A stretch of 64,000 bases of DNA from Empedobacter tilapiae. GTDB taxonomy: Bacteria > Bacteroidota > Bacteroidia > Flavobacteriales > Weeksellaceae. The position numbers and the translations under genes were made by a program. Positions 43,543 through 54,303 of this stretch are shown piece after piece. The DNA is taken from contig NZ_SRPE01000002.1 of assembly GCF_004785645.1 (NCBI RefSeq), positions 1-64,000 on the forward strand. The letters run 5' to 3'. Below the pieces are notes generated by a model. That model had not been told where the DNA came from and ran no database searches. It saw nothing but the letters and a program-made list of their open reading frames with translations. How positions within the stretch are numbered: the stretch's first letter is position 1; every line of letters starts with the position of its first letter.

Positions 43543-46500
43543 GAAGCAACATCTCCAACAGAACATTGATGCCCTGCGAATTGCTTTTAAACTGGAAAAG
43601 GAGAAACGACAAGCCACCGTAGGCGAAAGACAGTCGATGATGCAATACAGCGGATTTGGTGGTCTTAAATTCGTTCTGAACCCCATAGCGAACGAAATAG
43701 ACATCAATAATTGGAGAAAAACCGAACACGACCTTTTCCCGATCACGCAGGAACTCCACCAACTACTAAAGGAAAATTCCGAAGACGAAAAGCAATACCG
43801 CAGGTATATAGATAGTATGAAAAGCTCTGTTCTGACGGCTTTTTATACACCGCCACAGGTCATAGATGCGATTTCCGCAACTTTGCGTGAAAGCGGTCTG
43901 AACATTGATAAATTCCTTGAACCCTCCGCAGGTATAGGGTCATTCATACAATCCTTTTCGGAAAATCAATCGGCAAATGTTACCGCTTATGAAAAAGACT
44001 TGCTGACAGGCAAGATTTTAAAACAGCTTTATCCCGAAAGCAATATCCGTGTAAGTGGTTTTGAGGAAATTTCCGAAAAGGAACAAAACAGTTATGATGT
44101 CGTTGCAAGTAACATTCCGTTTGGCGATACTTCAGTATTCGACCTTTCCTATTCCCGAAGCAAGGACACTGCAAAAGTACAGGCAGCCCGAAGCATACAC
44201 AATTACTTCTTTCTGAAAGGTGCTGATATGCTCCGTGAGGGCGGTTTGCTAGCTTACATTACTTCACAGGGCATTCTCAACAGCCCAAAGAACGAACCGA
44301 TACGCAGGGTGTTGATGCAGGATAATAATTTGGTTTCGGTTGTCCGCTTACCCAACAACCTGTTTACGGAATATGCAGGAACGGAAGTCGGCAGTGATTT
44401 GATTATCCTGCAAAAGAATACGGCAAAACAAAACTTGACCGAAGCGGAAGAACTGTTTTGCCAAAGCAGGCAAACGGAATATAATACTCCGGGCAATGCA
44501 CTCTTTCAGGACAGCACAAGAATTGTGCATACCGACCGCAAATTAGATACCGACCCTTACGGACAACCTGCCCTAATCTATACGCATAAAGGAGGCGTTG
44601 AGAGCATTGCCAAAGACCTCAAACAAATGCTTTCAGAAGATTTTGGAAAGCACCTGAATTTGAATTTATATAAAGGCGAACTAAACGATGAGCCTGTATT
44701 ACAAGTTCCTGTTACACCAACACCAAAGGTTACACCTCCGGTTATCGAATCTGTAACCATTCAACCGGAAATACAATCTTTATCTGCTCCTATAATCAAT
44801 CGGGAAAGTCCGCAGGAATTAAAGCAACTAAGCATTTTCGACTTGTTTGAAAATGCGGACGAACCTGTAATGGTTGCTGCTCCGCCCAAAAGAACGACAC
44901 AAGTTAAAAGGCAAAGCACCAACAAAAGAAGAGGTGCAATAGGTCGCCAACCTGACCTGTTCAGCAGTGCGATGCAGCAACCTTATACGCCCCCTGTTAT
45001 TAATAGAGCTACCAATGGAAATACATTTAATAACGGTAAAAAACAGGAAGCTATCGGCGACCTGTTTTCACAAATAAACGGGAATGGCCAAGCTGATAAG
45101 CCAGCCGTTCCCAATACCATTCCCGAACCTGCCCCTTATAGTGGCAAACTGCAATCGTACCACCGTAACGATTGTCTTGTTGTGGATAATGGTTGGGTCG
45201 GTTATCTGCAAGATGTAGATACATCAGACGGTACGGCAGTTTTCCACCCTTTAACTTTACCGACCTTACAGAAAGCAAGAGCCGAAGCGTACATTGCTGT
45301 ACGTGATGTTTACCAAGACCTTTATAATAAAGAGGCAAAGTTTCAGACCGAATACAAGGAAGAAAGGGAAACGCTTAACCGCCTTTACGATGCCTTTGTC
45401 AAAAGGTACGGAAATCTCAACAGTGCCGATAATATCAAGCTCATCAAAACGGATAGCTCAGGTAAGGAAATCCCTTATTTGGAACGTGTCGTTGGTGGCG
45501 TGGTACACAAAGCGGATATATTCAGCCGTCCTGTAAGTTTCTCCACCTTAACAATAGCAACGGACAATCCCGAAGAAGCGTTAGCGGCTTCGCTGAACAA
45601 ATACGGAAGCGTGGATTTGGAGTATATGTCCGAAATCAGCGGTATGACGGACGATGCTTTGAAAGAAGCATTGCACGGTCGTATTTACTACAATCCTCTG
45701 CAACAGGAATATGAAATATCCGAACGCTGGATTGCAGGGAATGTAGTAGAGAAAGCCCAAGAGGTCAAAGCGTATCTCGAACGCAATCCCGATGATGCCG
45801 AAGCCAAAGCAAGCCTTACAGTCATAGAAGAAGCCCGACCAAGGCGTATCGAATTTGAGGAACTCGATTTTAATTTGGGCGAACGCTGGATACCCACAGG
45901 TATTTATGCCCGATTTGCTTCACATCTTTTTGATACGGACGTACTCGTTCATTACTCTGAAAGCTCCGATGACTTTTCCGTAAAGTGCGACCGTAAGAAT
46001 TTGCATATATGGGAGAAATATGCTGTCAAAGCTGAAAGCCGGACGTTTGATGGGATTGCCCTGTTCAAACACGCCCTTGTCAATACCACGCCTGATATTA
46101 CCAAAAAAATTACGGTTAGCGACCAAGAGGTCAAGGTGCGGGATATGGAAGCCATACAAATGGCGAATACCAAGATTGATGAAATCCGTACCGCCTTTAC
46201 CGAATGGCTTCATGCCCAAAATGGTGAGTTTAAGACAAGACTTACCGACCAATACAACGATACGTTTAACTGCTTCGTCCGACCGAACTATGACGGAAGC
46301 CATCAGGACTTTCCGGGCTTAGACCGTAAGGCGTTGGGCATTGAAGACCTGTATTCAAGCCAAAAGGATGCCGTTTGGATGATAAAGCTGAACAACGGGG
46401 CAATTTGTGACCACGAAGTAGGTGCAGGAAAAACCCTTGTGATGTGTACCGCAGCACAGGAAATGAAACGTTTGGGATTGGCCCATAAGCCGATGATTAT

Positions 46501-48958
46501 CGGGCTGAAAAGCAATGTTCACGAAATTGCCGAAGCCTACCGCACCGCTTACCCACACGCCAAAATACTGTTTCCGGGCAAAGAAGATTTTACGCCCCAA
46601 AAACGTCTGCGGATTTTTGGCGATATTAAAAACAACGATTGGGATTGTGTTATTCTCACACACGACCAATTCGGAATGATACCGCAATCGCCCGAAATGC
46701 AAAAGGAAATTCTCCAAATCGAGTTAGATAGCGTAGAACGAAACCTCGATGCGCTGCAATCGCAAGGTAAAGAAATTACCAGAGGAATGCTTGCAGGAGT
46801 AATCAAGCGAAAAGAAAACCTCGAAGTGAAGCTCAAAACCTTGCAACACGATATTGATAACCGCAAAGATGATGTGGTTGATTTTAAGATGATGGGCATT
46901 GACCATTTGTTTGTGGACGAAAGCCATCAATTCAAAAATCTGATGTTTAACACAAGGCATTCAAGAGTTGCGGGATTGGGTAATGTTGACGGAAGCCTAA
47001 AAGCTATGAACCTACTTTTTGCCATTCGTACCATTCAGGAACGCATCAATGCGGATATGGGAGCAACTTTCCTTTCGGGTACAACTATCAGTAATTCGCT
47101 GACGGAACTGTATCTGCTATTTAAGTACCTGCGACCACGGGCAATAGAAAAACAGGGTATTCACTCTTTTGATGCGTGGGCAGCTATTTATGCAAGGAAA
47201 ACGACCGATTATGAATTTTCGGTTGCTAACAACATTGTAGCAAAAGAGCGTTTCCGCTACTTTATCAAAGTGCCGGAGCTGGCGCAATTCTACTCGGAAA
47301 TAACAGATTACCGAACCGCAAAGGATATAGGCATTGACCGACCGAATAAGAATGAGATATTGTATAATATTCCGCCCACTCCAGACCAGTCTGCATTTAT
47401 TCAAAAATTGATGGATTTTGCAAAAACGGGAAATGCCGAGTTGCTCGGAAGACCACCGTTGTCGCAAAGCGAAGAAAAGGCGAAGATGCTCATTGCTACG
47501 GATTACGCCCGCAAAATGTCACTCGATATGCGGATGGTAAATGGAAAATATGAAGACCATCCCGATAGCAAAGCTTCGCATTGTGCTGCAACTATTGCTA
47601 AATATTACAACCAATACAATGCACAGAAAGGAACGCAGTTCGTTTTTTCAGATTTAGGAACCTACAAGCCTAGCGAATGGAATATGTACTCCGAAATCAG
47701 ACGCAAACTTGTAGAAGACCACGGCGTACCCGCACACGAAGTCCGTTTTATACAGGAAGCCAAAAATGACAAGCAGCGTAAGGAGCTTATCAAAGGAATG
47801 AACGAGGGTAAAATACGTGTGCTGTTCGGTTCTACAAGTATGTTGGGTACAGGTGTGAATGCACAAAAAAGAGCCGTTGCCGTCCATCATTTAGATACAC
47901 CGTGGCGACCAAGTGACCTTGCCCAAAGGGACGGTCGGGCAGTCCGAAAAGGCAATAAGATTGCCAAATTCTTTGCCGACAATAAAGTAGATGTGATTAT
48001 CTATGCTGTAGAAAAATCATTGGATAGCTATAAGTTTAACCTGTTGTACAATAAACAGCTATTCATTGACCAATTAAAAAACAATAATCTCGGCAAACGG
48101 ACTATTGACGAGGGCAGTATGGACGAAAAATCAGGAATGAATTTTTCGGAATATGTGGCTATCCTTTCGGGAAATACCGACCTGTTGGATAAAGCCAAAT
48201 TAGAAAAACAGATTGCAGGATTGGAAAGCGAAAAACAGGCATTTAACCGTTCAAGATATAGTGCGAAGTACAAATTGGAAGACTATACGGCTGAACTTCA
48301 TAAAGCTCAATCCCGCTTTGACCGTATGAGCCTTGATTGGAATAATCTGCAAGGGCGTATCCAAAAACGTTCGGACGGTACAATCGAAAATCCTGTGCAA
48401 TTGGACGGCTTAACACTCAATGCGGATATTAAACAAATCGGTGCAAAGCTTAGCCAACTTGCAGATAAATCTCGAACTGGTGGTCAGTATGAAGAAATCG
48501 GTAGTTTGTACGGATTTGCCTTGTTGGTCAAAACCGAAATATCTGAAAAAGAAGGTTTAGATATTCGGGTAAACCGATTTTTGGTACGAGGCGAGGGCAA
48601 TATCAAATATACCTACAACAATGGTATCATTGCCAAAGATGAGAAATTGGCATCTATGAATTTCCTCAACGCATTGGAAAAACTGCCTGCCTACATTGAA
48701 CTGGAGCAGAAGAAAATTGCCGAAATTCAAAATGACTTGCCTGTTCTGCAAGAGGTGCTTAATGGTACGTGGAGCAAAGAGAGCCGATTGAGCGAACTTA
48801 AAACGGAGTTGGCTTCCGTTGAGCGAAAGATACATTTATCTATGAAAGAAACGAAAAACGAACCCGAAGAACATTCTGAAAAACAAAAAAAATCCCCTGA
48901 CATTTCGGAGAGTATTGTGCGGACAAAAGGTATTCACTTACCGAGAGGTGTACTGTAA
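43529..48958 (+). CDS. Giant N-6 DNA methylase / SNF2-type helicase of conjugative elements
   Basis: The 1809-aa protein combines an adenine methylase (about 80-310) with [14 protein letters not shown] (SAM motif, about 130) and SNIPFGD (variant of NPPY, about 195) and a helicase. The helicase has Walker [11 protein letters not shown] (about 965), DExH box [11 protein letters not shown] (about 1130) and motif [21 protein letters not shown] (about 1455-1475). A proline-rich linker separates the two parts, and a coiled coil ends the protein. It may protect or unwind the DNA during transfer. GC and codon use match the rest of the element. It ends with no gap at the convergent rteC. Confidence 0.92.
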   Translation: MGFSKKQHLQQNIDALRIAFKLEKEKRQATVGERQSMMQYSGFGGLKFVLNPIANEIDINNWRKTEHDLFPITQELHQLLKENSEDEKQYRRYIDSMKSSVLTAFYTPPQVIDAISATLRESGLNIDKFLEPSAGIGSFIQSFSENQSANVTAYEKDLLTGKILKQLYPESNIRVSGFEEISEKEQNSYDVVASNIPFGDTSVFDLSYSRSKDTAKVQAARSIHNYFFLKGADMLREGGLLAYITSQGILNSPKNEPIRRVLMQDNNLVSVVRLPNNLFTEYAGTEVGSDLIILQKNTAKQNLTEAEELFCQSRQTEYNTPGNALFQDSTRIVHTDRKLDTDPYGQPALIYTHKGGVESIAKDLKQMLSEDFGKHLNLNLYKGELNDEPVLQVPVTPTPKVTPPVIESVTIQPEIQSLSAPIINRESPQELKQLSIFDLFENADEPVMVAAPPKRTTQVKRQSTNKRRGAIGRQPDLFSSAMQQPYTPPVINRATNGNTFNNGKKQEAIGDLFSQINGNGQADKPAVPNTIPEPAPYSGKLQSYHRNDCLVVDNGWVGYLQDVDTSDGTAVFHPLTLPTLQKARAEAYIAVRDVYQDLYNKEAKFQTEYKEERETLNRLYDAFVKRYGNLNSADNIKLIKTDSSGKEIPYLERVVGGVVHKADIFSRPVSFSTLTIATDNPEEALAASLNKYGSVDLEYMSEISGMTDDALKEALHGRIYYNPLQQEYEISERWIAGNVVEKAQEVKAYLERNPDDAEAKASLTVIEEARPRRIEFEELDFNLGERWIPTGIYARFASHLFDTDVLVHYSESSDDFSVKCDRKNLHIWEKYAVKAESRTFDGIALFKHALVNTTPDITKKITVSDQEVKVRDMEAIQMANTKIDEIRTAFTEWLHAQNGEFKTRLTDQYNDTFNCFVRPNYDGSHQDFPGLDRKALGIEDLYSSQKDAVWMIKLNNGAICDHEVGAGKTLVMCTAAQEMKRLGLAHKPMIIGLKSNVHEIAEAYRTAYPHAKILFPGKEDFTPQKRLRIFGDIKNNDWDCVILTHDQFGMIPQSPEMQKEILQIELDSVERNLDALQSQGKEITRGMLAGVIKRKENLEVKLKTLQHDIDNRKDDVVDFKMMGIDHLFVDESHQFKNLMFNTRHSRVAGLGNVDGSLKAMNLLFAIRTIQERINADMGATFLSGTTISNSLTELYLLFKYLRPRAIEKQGIHSFDAWAAIYARKTTDYEFSVANNIVAKERFRYFIKVPELAQFYSEITDYRTAKDIGIDRPNKNEILYNIPPTPDQSAFIQKLMDFAKTGNAELLGRPPLSQSEEKAKMLIATDYARKMSLDMRMVNGKYEDHPDSKASHCAATIAKYYNQYNAQKGTQFVFSDLGTYKPSEWNMYSEIRRKLVEDHGVPAHEVRFIQEAKNDKQRKELIKGMNEGKIRVLFGSTSMLGTGVNAQKRAVAVHHLDTPWRPSDLAQRDGRAVRKGNKIAKFFADNKVDVIIYAVEKSLDSYKFNLLYNKQLFIDQLKNNNLGKRTIDEGSMDEKSGMNFSEYVAILSGNTDLLDKAKLEKQIAGLESEKQAFNRSRYSAKYKLEDYTAELHKAQSRFDRMSLDWNNLQGRIQKRSDGTIENPVQLDGLTLNADIKQIGAKLSQLADKSRTGGQYEEIGSLYGFALLVKTEISEKEGLDIRVNRFLVRGEGNIKYTYNNGIIAKDEKLASMNFLNALEKLPAYIELEQKKIAEIQNDLPVLQEVLNGTWSKESRLSELKTELASVERKIHLSMKETKNEPEEHSEKQKKSPDISESIVRTKGIHLPRGVL

Positions 48959-49786
48959 TTACCTCTCATCCTGTTCGTCCATTTTCCTAATCAGAGCTTC
49001 ACGCATACTGTCAAGGAATTTTGTTTGGGTTATTTTTCTGGATTTCAATTCCATATACGTATGATAAAAATCGCCTAAATCAACATTAAAGGATCTTTCA
49101 AAAAATCTGACAATAGCAACAATATCAGCGTTTCCATTATTCAGAACACCTTGAGCATTTAGTCCATATATCAATTCAATTAAAGCTACTTTACTTCCTG
49201 TCCAATTTAAGGAGATATCGTTAGTTCTATTTGTAATATTATTGTTGTTTAATTGCTCTTCAAGAAATACCTGTATTCTGTCATTCGCTAAAATTTTGGC
49301 TACTTTGTAATCGTGCGATGTAGAAAAGCTGTGATCCGTTTCAAAATAAAATGTGTCCAAACTTAAAACTATATCATAATTTCCACGTACAAAATATTTA
49401 TGGTCAAGATACGAGCTGTTTGTTCTATAATAACTATAAAATTCTTTATTGTTGTCATAAAATCTTTTAAGCTTTGTTAATTCAGCGCTGAAATATTCAT
49501 CTAACACTTTCTTTCCACCATACGGTTTTTTAGCCTCAATCTTAAAAACGGCGTTGTAACAAATCAATTTAGAAAGTATAATGGGTTTTAGCTTTTTAAA
49601 GAAATATATTTCTTCTTCCTCATCTTTAAAACCACTTTTCATTACTTCTTGTTTTAGGTCAGCTAAACATTTTATCAGAAGTTTGATTACTTCTTGTGCT
49701 AATTGCATGCGGTCTTCGATTTCAACAGACAGTTCGTTAATTTGATAATCTAAATTCTGAACACATTCATTATAGTATTTCTCCAT
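48959..49786 (-). CDS. RteC-domain protein, copy 2
   Basis: The 275-aa protein has the same layout as copy 1: YFFKKLKPIILSKLICYNAVFKIEAK, YYRTNSSYLDHKYFVRGNYDI, FSTSHDYKVAKILAND, GSKVALIELIYGLNAQG and a helical tail. The two are clearly paralogous but diverged over most positions. It runs toward the methylase gene, stops touching. Its promoter should lie in the 49787-50100 gap. Confidence 0.85.
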   Translation of the reverse strand: MEKYYNECVQNLDYQINELSVEIEDRMQLAQEVIKLLIKCLADLKQEVMKSGFKDEEEEIYFFKKLKPIILSKLICYNAVFKIEAKKPYGGKKVLDEYFSAELTKLKRFYDNNKEFYSYYRTNSSYLDHKYFVRGNYDIVLSLDTFYFETDHSFSTSHDYKVAKILANDRIQVFLEEQLNNNNITNRTNDISLNWTGSKVALIELIYGLNAQGVLNNGNADIVAIVRFFERSFNVDLGDFYHTYMELKSRKITQTKFLDSMREALIRKMDEQDER

Positions 49787-50002
49787 AGACTTATTCTTTT
49801 ATAAGGTTTTCAATCTGCTTAACAAACTTTTCAGACATGTAATTGGTAAATCCCTTATGATGAAATCTGATTTTTCAGTTTTTATCAAATATTAGCCTAA
49901 TAGGCAATGCTCCGGATTACACGCTTTCCAGAACATTGCTAAACGTTGTGTATAGTATCCTGAAAAATTTTCTTTAGTTATAGTATAACTAACTGAACTT
50001 AA

Positions 50003-50077
50003 TCACATGAATTTCCAATAGAGAAAACCCATCAAAATTCCAAGATGAACTCCAATTGTCGGTAATATATTTTTCTT
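50003..50077 (-). pseudogene. Remnant of a DUF6132 gene
   Basis: A minus-strand frame reads KKNILPTIGVHLGI then LMGFLYWKFM and stops. It aligns with KKNLLTIIGVTIGA-IAGFLYWKFV of the intact DUF6132 gene at 54573. It has no start codon in place and lacks the C-terminal half. The rest of the gap 49787-50100 shows nothing else recognisable. Confidence 0.7.
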
Positions 50078-50100
50078 TTATATAGATATATTATTTGTCA

Positions 50101-50652
50101 TTACTTTAATTTAATTTTCCACATACCTCTTAAATCGCCCAATTTGTAGTTGACAGCTTTGTCACCGGGATATTTTTGGGCAATACTATTTTGTGTGCTT
50201 TCGGCAATATCAGATTTACCACCGTGGCATTTGACACAAGTGGGCATCGCTATTAAAATGGGTTTATAATAATATACCTCCCCATTATTATGCTGCTCGA
50301 TAAAATCTACTTTCTTAGATTTGATCTTTTTCCAAGCCAAACTATCTGCTTGTGTTTTAATTGCATTAGCGGGATTTCGGTTCTTATCACTTAGTCGTTG
50401 GATGTAAACATTAAGATCCTCAGCAATGCTGCCTGTGAGTGGGATTGCCTGAATGTTGCAAAATTCAACCGCGTAATTTATTCCTCCTTTTTGTATTGCT
50501 CCAGCTACGTTTTGCAATAAAATCATTTGAGATACTGTTGCAATGGAATCAGCCTGATTTTTTAAGGCAGAAATTTCTTTTTCATTCTTTGTAGCATGCT
50601 TACAGGAAACCACTATAAATGCCAATAGTAAAGTCGCTATTCTCAAATTCAC
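50101..50652 (-). CDS. c-type haem lipoprotein, DUF3365 (Tll0287-like)
   Basis: The start is set at a GTG (50652). The longer reading from 50745 would put the operator at 50694-50709 inside the gene, and only the short form begins with a lipoprotein signal (LLLAFIVVSC). The product of about 183 aa has helices with SIATVSQMILLQNV, INYAVEFCNIQAIPL and the haem motif MPTCVKCHGG (C-x2-C-H), then YKLGDLRGMWKIKL. It is a periplasmic/outer-membrane haem sensor or redox protein. It is regulated by the shared palindrome and starts the sulfur-redox cargo. Confidence 0.8.
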   Translation of the reverse strand: MNLRIATLLLAFIVVSCKHATKNEKEISALKNQADSIATVSQMILLQNVAGAIQKGGINYAVEFCNIQAIPLTGSIAEDLNVYIQRLSDKNRNPANAIKTQADSLAWKKIKSKKVDFIEQHNNGEVYYYKPILIAMPTCVKCHGGKSDIAESTQNSIAQKYPGDKAVNYKLGDLRGMWKIKLK

Positions 50653-50693
50653 ATTCTTTTCTTTCAAAAATAGTTTATCTGAAATTTTTAATG

Positions 50694-50709
50694 TGTAACA
50701 TTGGTTACA
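50694..50709. promoter_or_regulatory. Palindromic operator, site 1 (TGTAAC-N4-GTTACA)
   Basis: TGTAACATTGGTTACA, a perfect palindrome 42 bp upstream of the haem lipoprotein start and 59 bp upstream of the divergent gene at 50768. This is one of five related sites. Confidence 0.75.
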
Positions 50710-50767
50710 AACCAATGAATATGGTCTTGTTATTTTTGTTGTCATATTAAACTGTGCTCAGTTGATT

Positions 50768-51115
50768 ATGTTACAATTTCTAACAACATACCGAAAGATC
50801 GTAATCGTTTTATTAACGATTGTATTGGCTATTCCGTGTTCGGTAAAAAGAGATCTGAAACAGCAGTTCAATATTGAAAGTAATCAGTCTGCAAAAAATA
50901 ATTCTGCTAAAATTGGTTGTGCTTCTTTCTGTTCCAGCTACATAAACTCTAACAAAAAACAGAAACAGCAAGTTTTCAAAAAAAACGTACCTCCATTCTC
51001 TTTTATACAAAAAGACAGGATTGTTGCTCATCTTATTTTCCCTATTTTAGACCATTATCATTTCTTTAAAGAGAAAATTCCTACCCATATCCGCAATCAA
51101 CAATTCTTGATTTGA
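50768..51115 (+). CDS. Small flavobacterial hypothetical protein with N-terminal anchor
   Basis: ATG at 50768; about 115 aa. The first about 25 residues form a membrane or signal segment (KIVIVLLTIVLAIP), with CSVKRDLKQQFNIE next, then GCASFC and the C-terminal FFKEKIPTHIRNQQFLI. Proteins with this CSVKRELK-type start and IPTYIRxQxLI end are often found upstream of efflux or redox genes in flavobacteria, as I recall. Function unknown. It is divergent from the haem lipoprotein and may share operator site 1. Confidence 0.6.
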   Translation: MLQFLTTYRKIVIVLLTIVLAIPCSVKRDLKQQFNIESNQSAKNNSAKIGCASFCSSYINSNKKQKQQVFKKNVPPFSFIQKDRIVAHLIFPILDHYHFFKEKIPTHIRNQQFLI

Positions 51116-51182
51116 TACCCTGATGAATTTACTGTTTCAAACAGCAACAATTCTCAATTAATATTTATCAAATCAGAATTAT

Positions 51183-51590
51183 ATGGACAAACAAATTCAG
51201 ATAAGCGGATTATCCGTTTTATTGTTGCGTATTGCACTCAGTGGTATATTTATCATTGCAGGCTTTTCGCATCTTATCCACCCCGAAGGCGTAACCCAAC
51301 GTATTCAAAATGCCAACTATAGTAGTTTTGCTACCTTTTTTGGAAATCCACATTTCTTAGGGATTTTATCGGGGTATGTACTCCTTATTTTCGGAACTGC
51401 TTTTTTGTTGGGAGTATTTACCCGTTGGTCAGCCATTATGTTGTTTCTTACACTCATTCCCATAACGATAACTATTCAAATGGGAAACGGGTTAACGCAC
51501 GGACCACTGTGGAAAAACATTGCCCTATTTGGTGGTCTTTTGTTTTTTATTCTCAACAATCCGAAATCATTCAGTCTTTATAACAAATAG
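51183..51590 (+). CDS. DoxX family membrane protein
   Basis: The 135-aa protein has four helices: LLLRIALSGIFIIAGFSHLIHP (typical DoxX start), HFLGILSGYVLLIFGTAFLLGVF, AIMLFLTLIPITITIQMG and NIALFGGLLFFIL. DoxX proteins are subunits of thiosulfate:quinone oxidoreductase in archaea and redox-linked in bacteria. Here they begin a run with DsrE and a SoxB-like protein, which fits sulfur metabolism. Confidence 0.88.
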   Translation: MDKQIQISGLSVLLLRIALSGIFIIAGFSHLIHPEGVTQRIQNANYSSFATFFGNPHFLGILSGYVLLIFGTAFLLGVFTRWSAIMLFLTLIPITITIQMGNGLTHGPLWKNIALFGGLLFFILNNPKSFSLYNK

Positions 51591-51615
51591 TAATAACATT
51601 TAAACAAATTTTAAC

Positions 51616-52056
51616 ATGAAAAAACAAATCATAATAATAGCTCTATTCCTTGTAGGAATTTCATTTTTCAACGATGTAAAAGCCCAAAATAGTACAACAT
51701 CTCAGGTCGAAAATGCCATTAAAAAGAATGGAAAATATGCCTTATTAGTTCAGAACTCTAAGCATTTCATGGTATCGGTTATGATAGGTGAAGAATACAA
51801 AGTCAAAAGTCCGAAAATACAATTTGAAATTGTTCTTATCGGGGACGTCGTAAAGGATTTGGCTGAAAATCCGGAATTAAAACCATTCATTGAAAAAGCT
51901 CAAAAAACAGGCGTTAAAATCGTTGTTTGCGAGTTTGCAATGGAAAAATTAGGCGTTAAAAAATCGCAATACCATTCATCAATTCTAACTACACCTAACG
52001 GTTTTACTTACCTTTTTGGTTTGCAGGAATCAGGTTTTAAAACCATAACACTTTAA
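51616..52056 (+). CDS. Secreted DsrE-family protein
   Basis: The 146-aa precursor has a signal peptide (IIIIALFLVGISFFNDVKAQ). The rest matches DsrE/F-like folds: YALLVQNSKHFMVSVMIGEE, FEIVLIGDVVKDL, and a Cys in KIVVCEFAMEKLGV (about 116), the position that binds sulfane sulfur in the family. A periplasmic sulfur carrier between neighbouring enzymes is inferred. It precedes the SoxB-like gene by 5 bp. Confidence 0.82.
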   Translation: MKKQIIIIALFLVGISFFNDVKAQNSTTSQVENAIKKNGKYALLVQNSKHFMVSVMIGEEYKVKSPKIQFEIVLIGDVVKDLAENPELKPFIEKAQKTGVKIVVCEFAMEKLGVKKSQYHSSILTTPNGFTYLFGLQESGFKTITL

Positions 52057-52061
52057 AATTT

Positions 52062-53678
52062 ATGATGATGAAAAGTTTAATAGGAGTAATTGTGGGCTCG
52101 ATGTTATTGACCGCTTGCAACAATACGCAAAATCAAGGCGAAGAAATGATTACCATTCTACAAACTGCCGATATACACGCTTATCTTAATCCGCATCCGG
52201 AATTGTTTGTAGAGAATGATTCCATTGTGTTTAGAAATGCAGGTGGATTAGCCAACATCAAAACATTGGTAGAATCGCTACGTAAAGAAAATCCTGATGG
52301 AATTGTTTTTATAGACGGAGGAGATTTGATACAAGGAAGCGGAGAAAGCGTACATTCCGAAGGACAAATTTTTCCAGCTCTGATTCAACAGATGAATTAT
52401 GATTTATTGATTCCGGGCAACTGGGAAGTTATCTATGGCAAGCAGATAATGCTGGATGTGATGAATGGCTACAGCACCAACGTCATCGTATCGAATATGT
52501 ATAACGAAACCGACGAAAAGCCGATTTTTCCGCCTTATTGGATTACCGAAAAGAAAGGTGTTAAAATGGGATTCATCGCCTATAACGATCCTGAAGTTCC
52601 AATACGTCAAAATCCCGGTTTTAGTAAAGGATTGAAATTTACCGAAGTTGAAAACAATCTGAAAGAATTGATTAAAGAACTTAAAGAAAACCAACAGGTA
52701 GATTTGCTCTTTCTGGTAGCACATATAGGTATTTCAAAACAAGTGTTACTTGCAAACAATCCTGCTGTAGAAGGGGTGGATTTTATATTTGGAAATGATA
52801 CGCACGAACGCACTAGAAAGCCGATAAAAGGTAAATTCACGACCGTTGTTGAGCCCGGAGCTTTTGGATCGTTTGTCGGAAAGTTGGATTTGAAAATTAA
52901 AGATAAGAAAATCATAGGTTACGATTATGAGTTGATGGAGGTAGATCCGGAAAAATATCCAGCGGATACCGAAGTACAAAAGTTAGTAGAAAAATCCATT
53001 GCTCCTTATCGAGATGAAATGCAACGCGTTTTGGGCTATACCACTACACCAATGTACCGCTATCTGGTGGTCGAAAATCCGATGGACAATATGATTACCG
53101 ACGCTTTACTGTGGAAATCGGGAGCTGATTTTGCTACTTCAAACGGTTTTCGTTTTGGTGTGCCTATTGTGCCTGATGCAAGTGGCAAAAAAGCCATTAC
53201 CAAAGAAGACCTTTGGCGAATGTTACCTGTGGACGAACATATGAAAATAGGCGAAGTAACCGGAAAACAGATTAAAGATTGGTTGGAAAAGGAAATCAAC
53301 AATGTGTTTGCCAAAGATCCGTCCAAACGATTTGGAGGATGGTTGGTTCGTTTTTCAGGAATGACCTTAAAGTTCGACAGCTCAAAAGAAATGGGCGAAC
53401 GTGTGCTGGAAGTAACCATTCAAGGCAAACCGATGGATCTCGGTAAAACCTATAAAATGGCTTCGTGTAACCGTACCGGAGAGCCTTTGCACGTGTTATG
53501 CCGTATGCCAAACGGTAAAAATGTTGAGATTAAAGATTATACTTTGCACGATGCCGTAGAAGAATATTTAAAGGTAAAAGGAACAGTAAATCCTGTACTG
53601 GACGGACGTTCAATTGCGGTAGATTTAGGCACAAATGCTTTCTCTCAAATGGCGGAAACAGGGTATAAATTTCGATAG
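52062..53678 (+). CDS. SoxB-like metallophosphoesterase / 5'-nucleotidase-fold lipoprotein
   Basis: The 538-aa precursor has a lipobox MLLTAC (Cys about 19). The metal site: TADIHAYL, DGGDLIQGSG, GNWEVIYG (SoxB has a GHWE/GNWE-type motif; nucleotidases have GNHE), VAHIGISKQ, FGNDTHE. The C-terminal domain carries TSNGFRFGVPIVPD and GKAITKEDLWRMLPV-like text (about 365-395), then GGWLVRFSGMTLKFD, all like SoxB. SoxB cleaves sulfate from a protein-bound thiosulfonate. There is no SoxYZ here, so the true substrate is open. It is cotranscribed with DoxX and DsrE. Confidence 0.8.
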   Translation: MMMKSLIGVIVGSMLLTACNNTQNQGEEMITILQTADIHAYLNPHPELFVENDSIVFRNAGGLANIKTLVESLRKENPDGIVFIDGGDLIQGSGESVHSEGQIFPALIQQMNYDLLIPGNWEVIYGKQIMLDVMNGYSTNVIVSNMYNETDEKPIFPPYWITEKKGVKMGFIAYNDPEVPIRQNPGFSKGLKFTEVENNLKELIKELKENQQVDLLFLVAHIGISKQVLLANNPAVEGVDFIFGNDTHERTRKPIKGKFTTVVEPGAFGSFVGKLDLKIKDKKIIGYDYELMEVDPEKYPADTEVQKLVEKSIAPYRDEMQRVLGYTTTPMYRYLVVENPMDNMITDALLWKSGADFATSNGFRFGVPIVPDASGKKAITKEDLWRMLPVDEHMKIGEVTGKQIKDWLEKEINNVFAKDPSKRFGGWLVRFSGMTLKFDSSKEMGERVLEVTIQGKPMDLGKTYKMASCNRTGEPLHVLCRMPNGKNVEIKDYTLHDAVEEYLKVKGTVNPVLDGRSIAVDLGTNAFSQMAETGYKFR

Positions 53679-53700
53679 TATAAGCGGTAAACTAAAAATA

Positions 53701-54198
53701 ATGAACAGAACAAAAAAAAATTATATGCTTGCATTTCATTTCTTAGTCTTATCAACTGCTATACTTGCGGGTTGTTCTAATGTTGATGGTAAACATAATA
53801 ACAAGGAGCGAAAAACAACGACAGTCACTGAAAAAACGGATATTCGTACAGACAATGGTATTACATTTCAGGATGGAAATGGTAAGATAGTGGCATTAAA
53901 TGATCTAAAGGGCAAAGTTGTCTTTATCAACTTCTGGGCGACCTGGTGTCCGCCTTGTATCGAAGAGATGCCTTCCATCAATGAGCTGAAAACAAAGTTT
54001 GCCGGGAATGAAGATATTGTTTTTCTGATGGTAGATGTAGATGGTAAATATAAAAAAGCACAAACTTTTATGAACAAACGGAAATATAATCTTTCCGTAT
54101 ATGTTCCCCATAGCGAAATCCCCAAAGAATACTTGGCCGGAGCAATACCTACGACCGTTATTCTGGATAAGAAAGGTGCTATAGCGGCAAGGAATTGA
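53701..54198 (+). CDS. TlpA-type thioredoxin lipoprotein, C-terminus frameshifted
   Basis: Starts at ATG 53701 (earlier reading from 53635 overlaps the SoxB-like gene). Lipobox TAILAGC (Cys about 23). Thioredoxin fold with NFWATWCPPCIEEMP (Cys pair about 82-85) and PTTVILDKKGAI near the end, cis-Pro present. The frame then stops at TGA (54196-54198). In the +1 frame it continues QGIEGGRDYSLPEIFNGLK to TAG at 54260-54262, the usual TlpA tail, so one base has been inserted near 54185. About 21 residues are lost; the fold core remains. Confidence 0.8.
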   Translation: MNRTKKNYMLAFHFLVLSTAILAGCSNVDGKHNNKERKTTTVTEKTDIRTDNGITFQDGNGKIVALNDLKGKVVFINFWATWCPPCIEEMPSINELKTKFAGNEDIVFLMVDVDGKYKKAQTFMNKRKYNLSVYVPHSEIPKEYLAGAIPTTVILDKKGAIAARN

Positions 54199-54267
54199 AG
54201 GAGGAAGGGATTATTCGTTACCTGAAATCTTTAATGGATTAAAAAAGCTTTTGGAGGAGTAGCCCAC

Positions 54268-54303
54268 AAAAAATCCGAAGACAATTACATCTTCGGATTT
54301 TTT
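54268..54303. terminator. Bidirectional terminator between tlpA-like and trx
   Basis: AAAAAATCCGAAG (54268-54280) and CTTCGGATTTTTT (54291-54303) form a 13-bp perfect stem. It is shared by the convergent genes and overlaps the stop of the thioredoxin gene. Confidence 0.88.

Noticed and set aside
43262..48835. Many antisense ORFs over the methylase-helicase
   Set aside because: GC-biased third positions create open shadows; none has a recognisable family or own start signals.
52062..53678. Ordinary 5'-nucleotidase (UshA type)
   Set aside because: GNWE in place of GNHE and the SoxB-like C-terminal blocks plus sulfur context favour a SoxB-like enzyme; not fully excluded.
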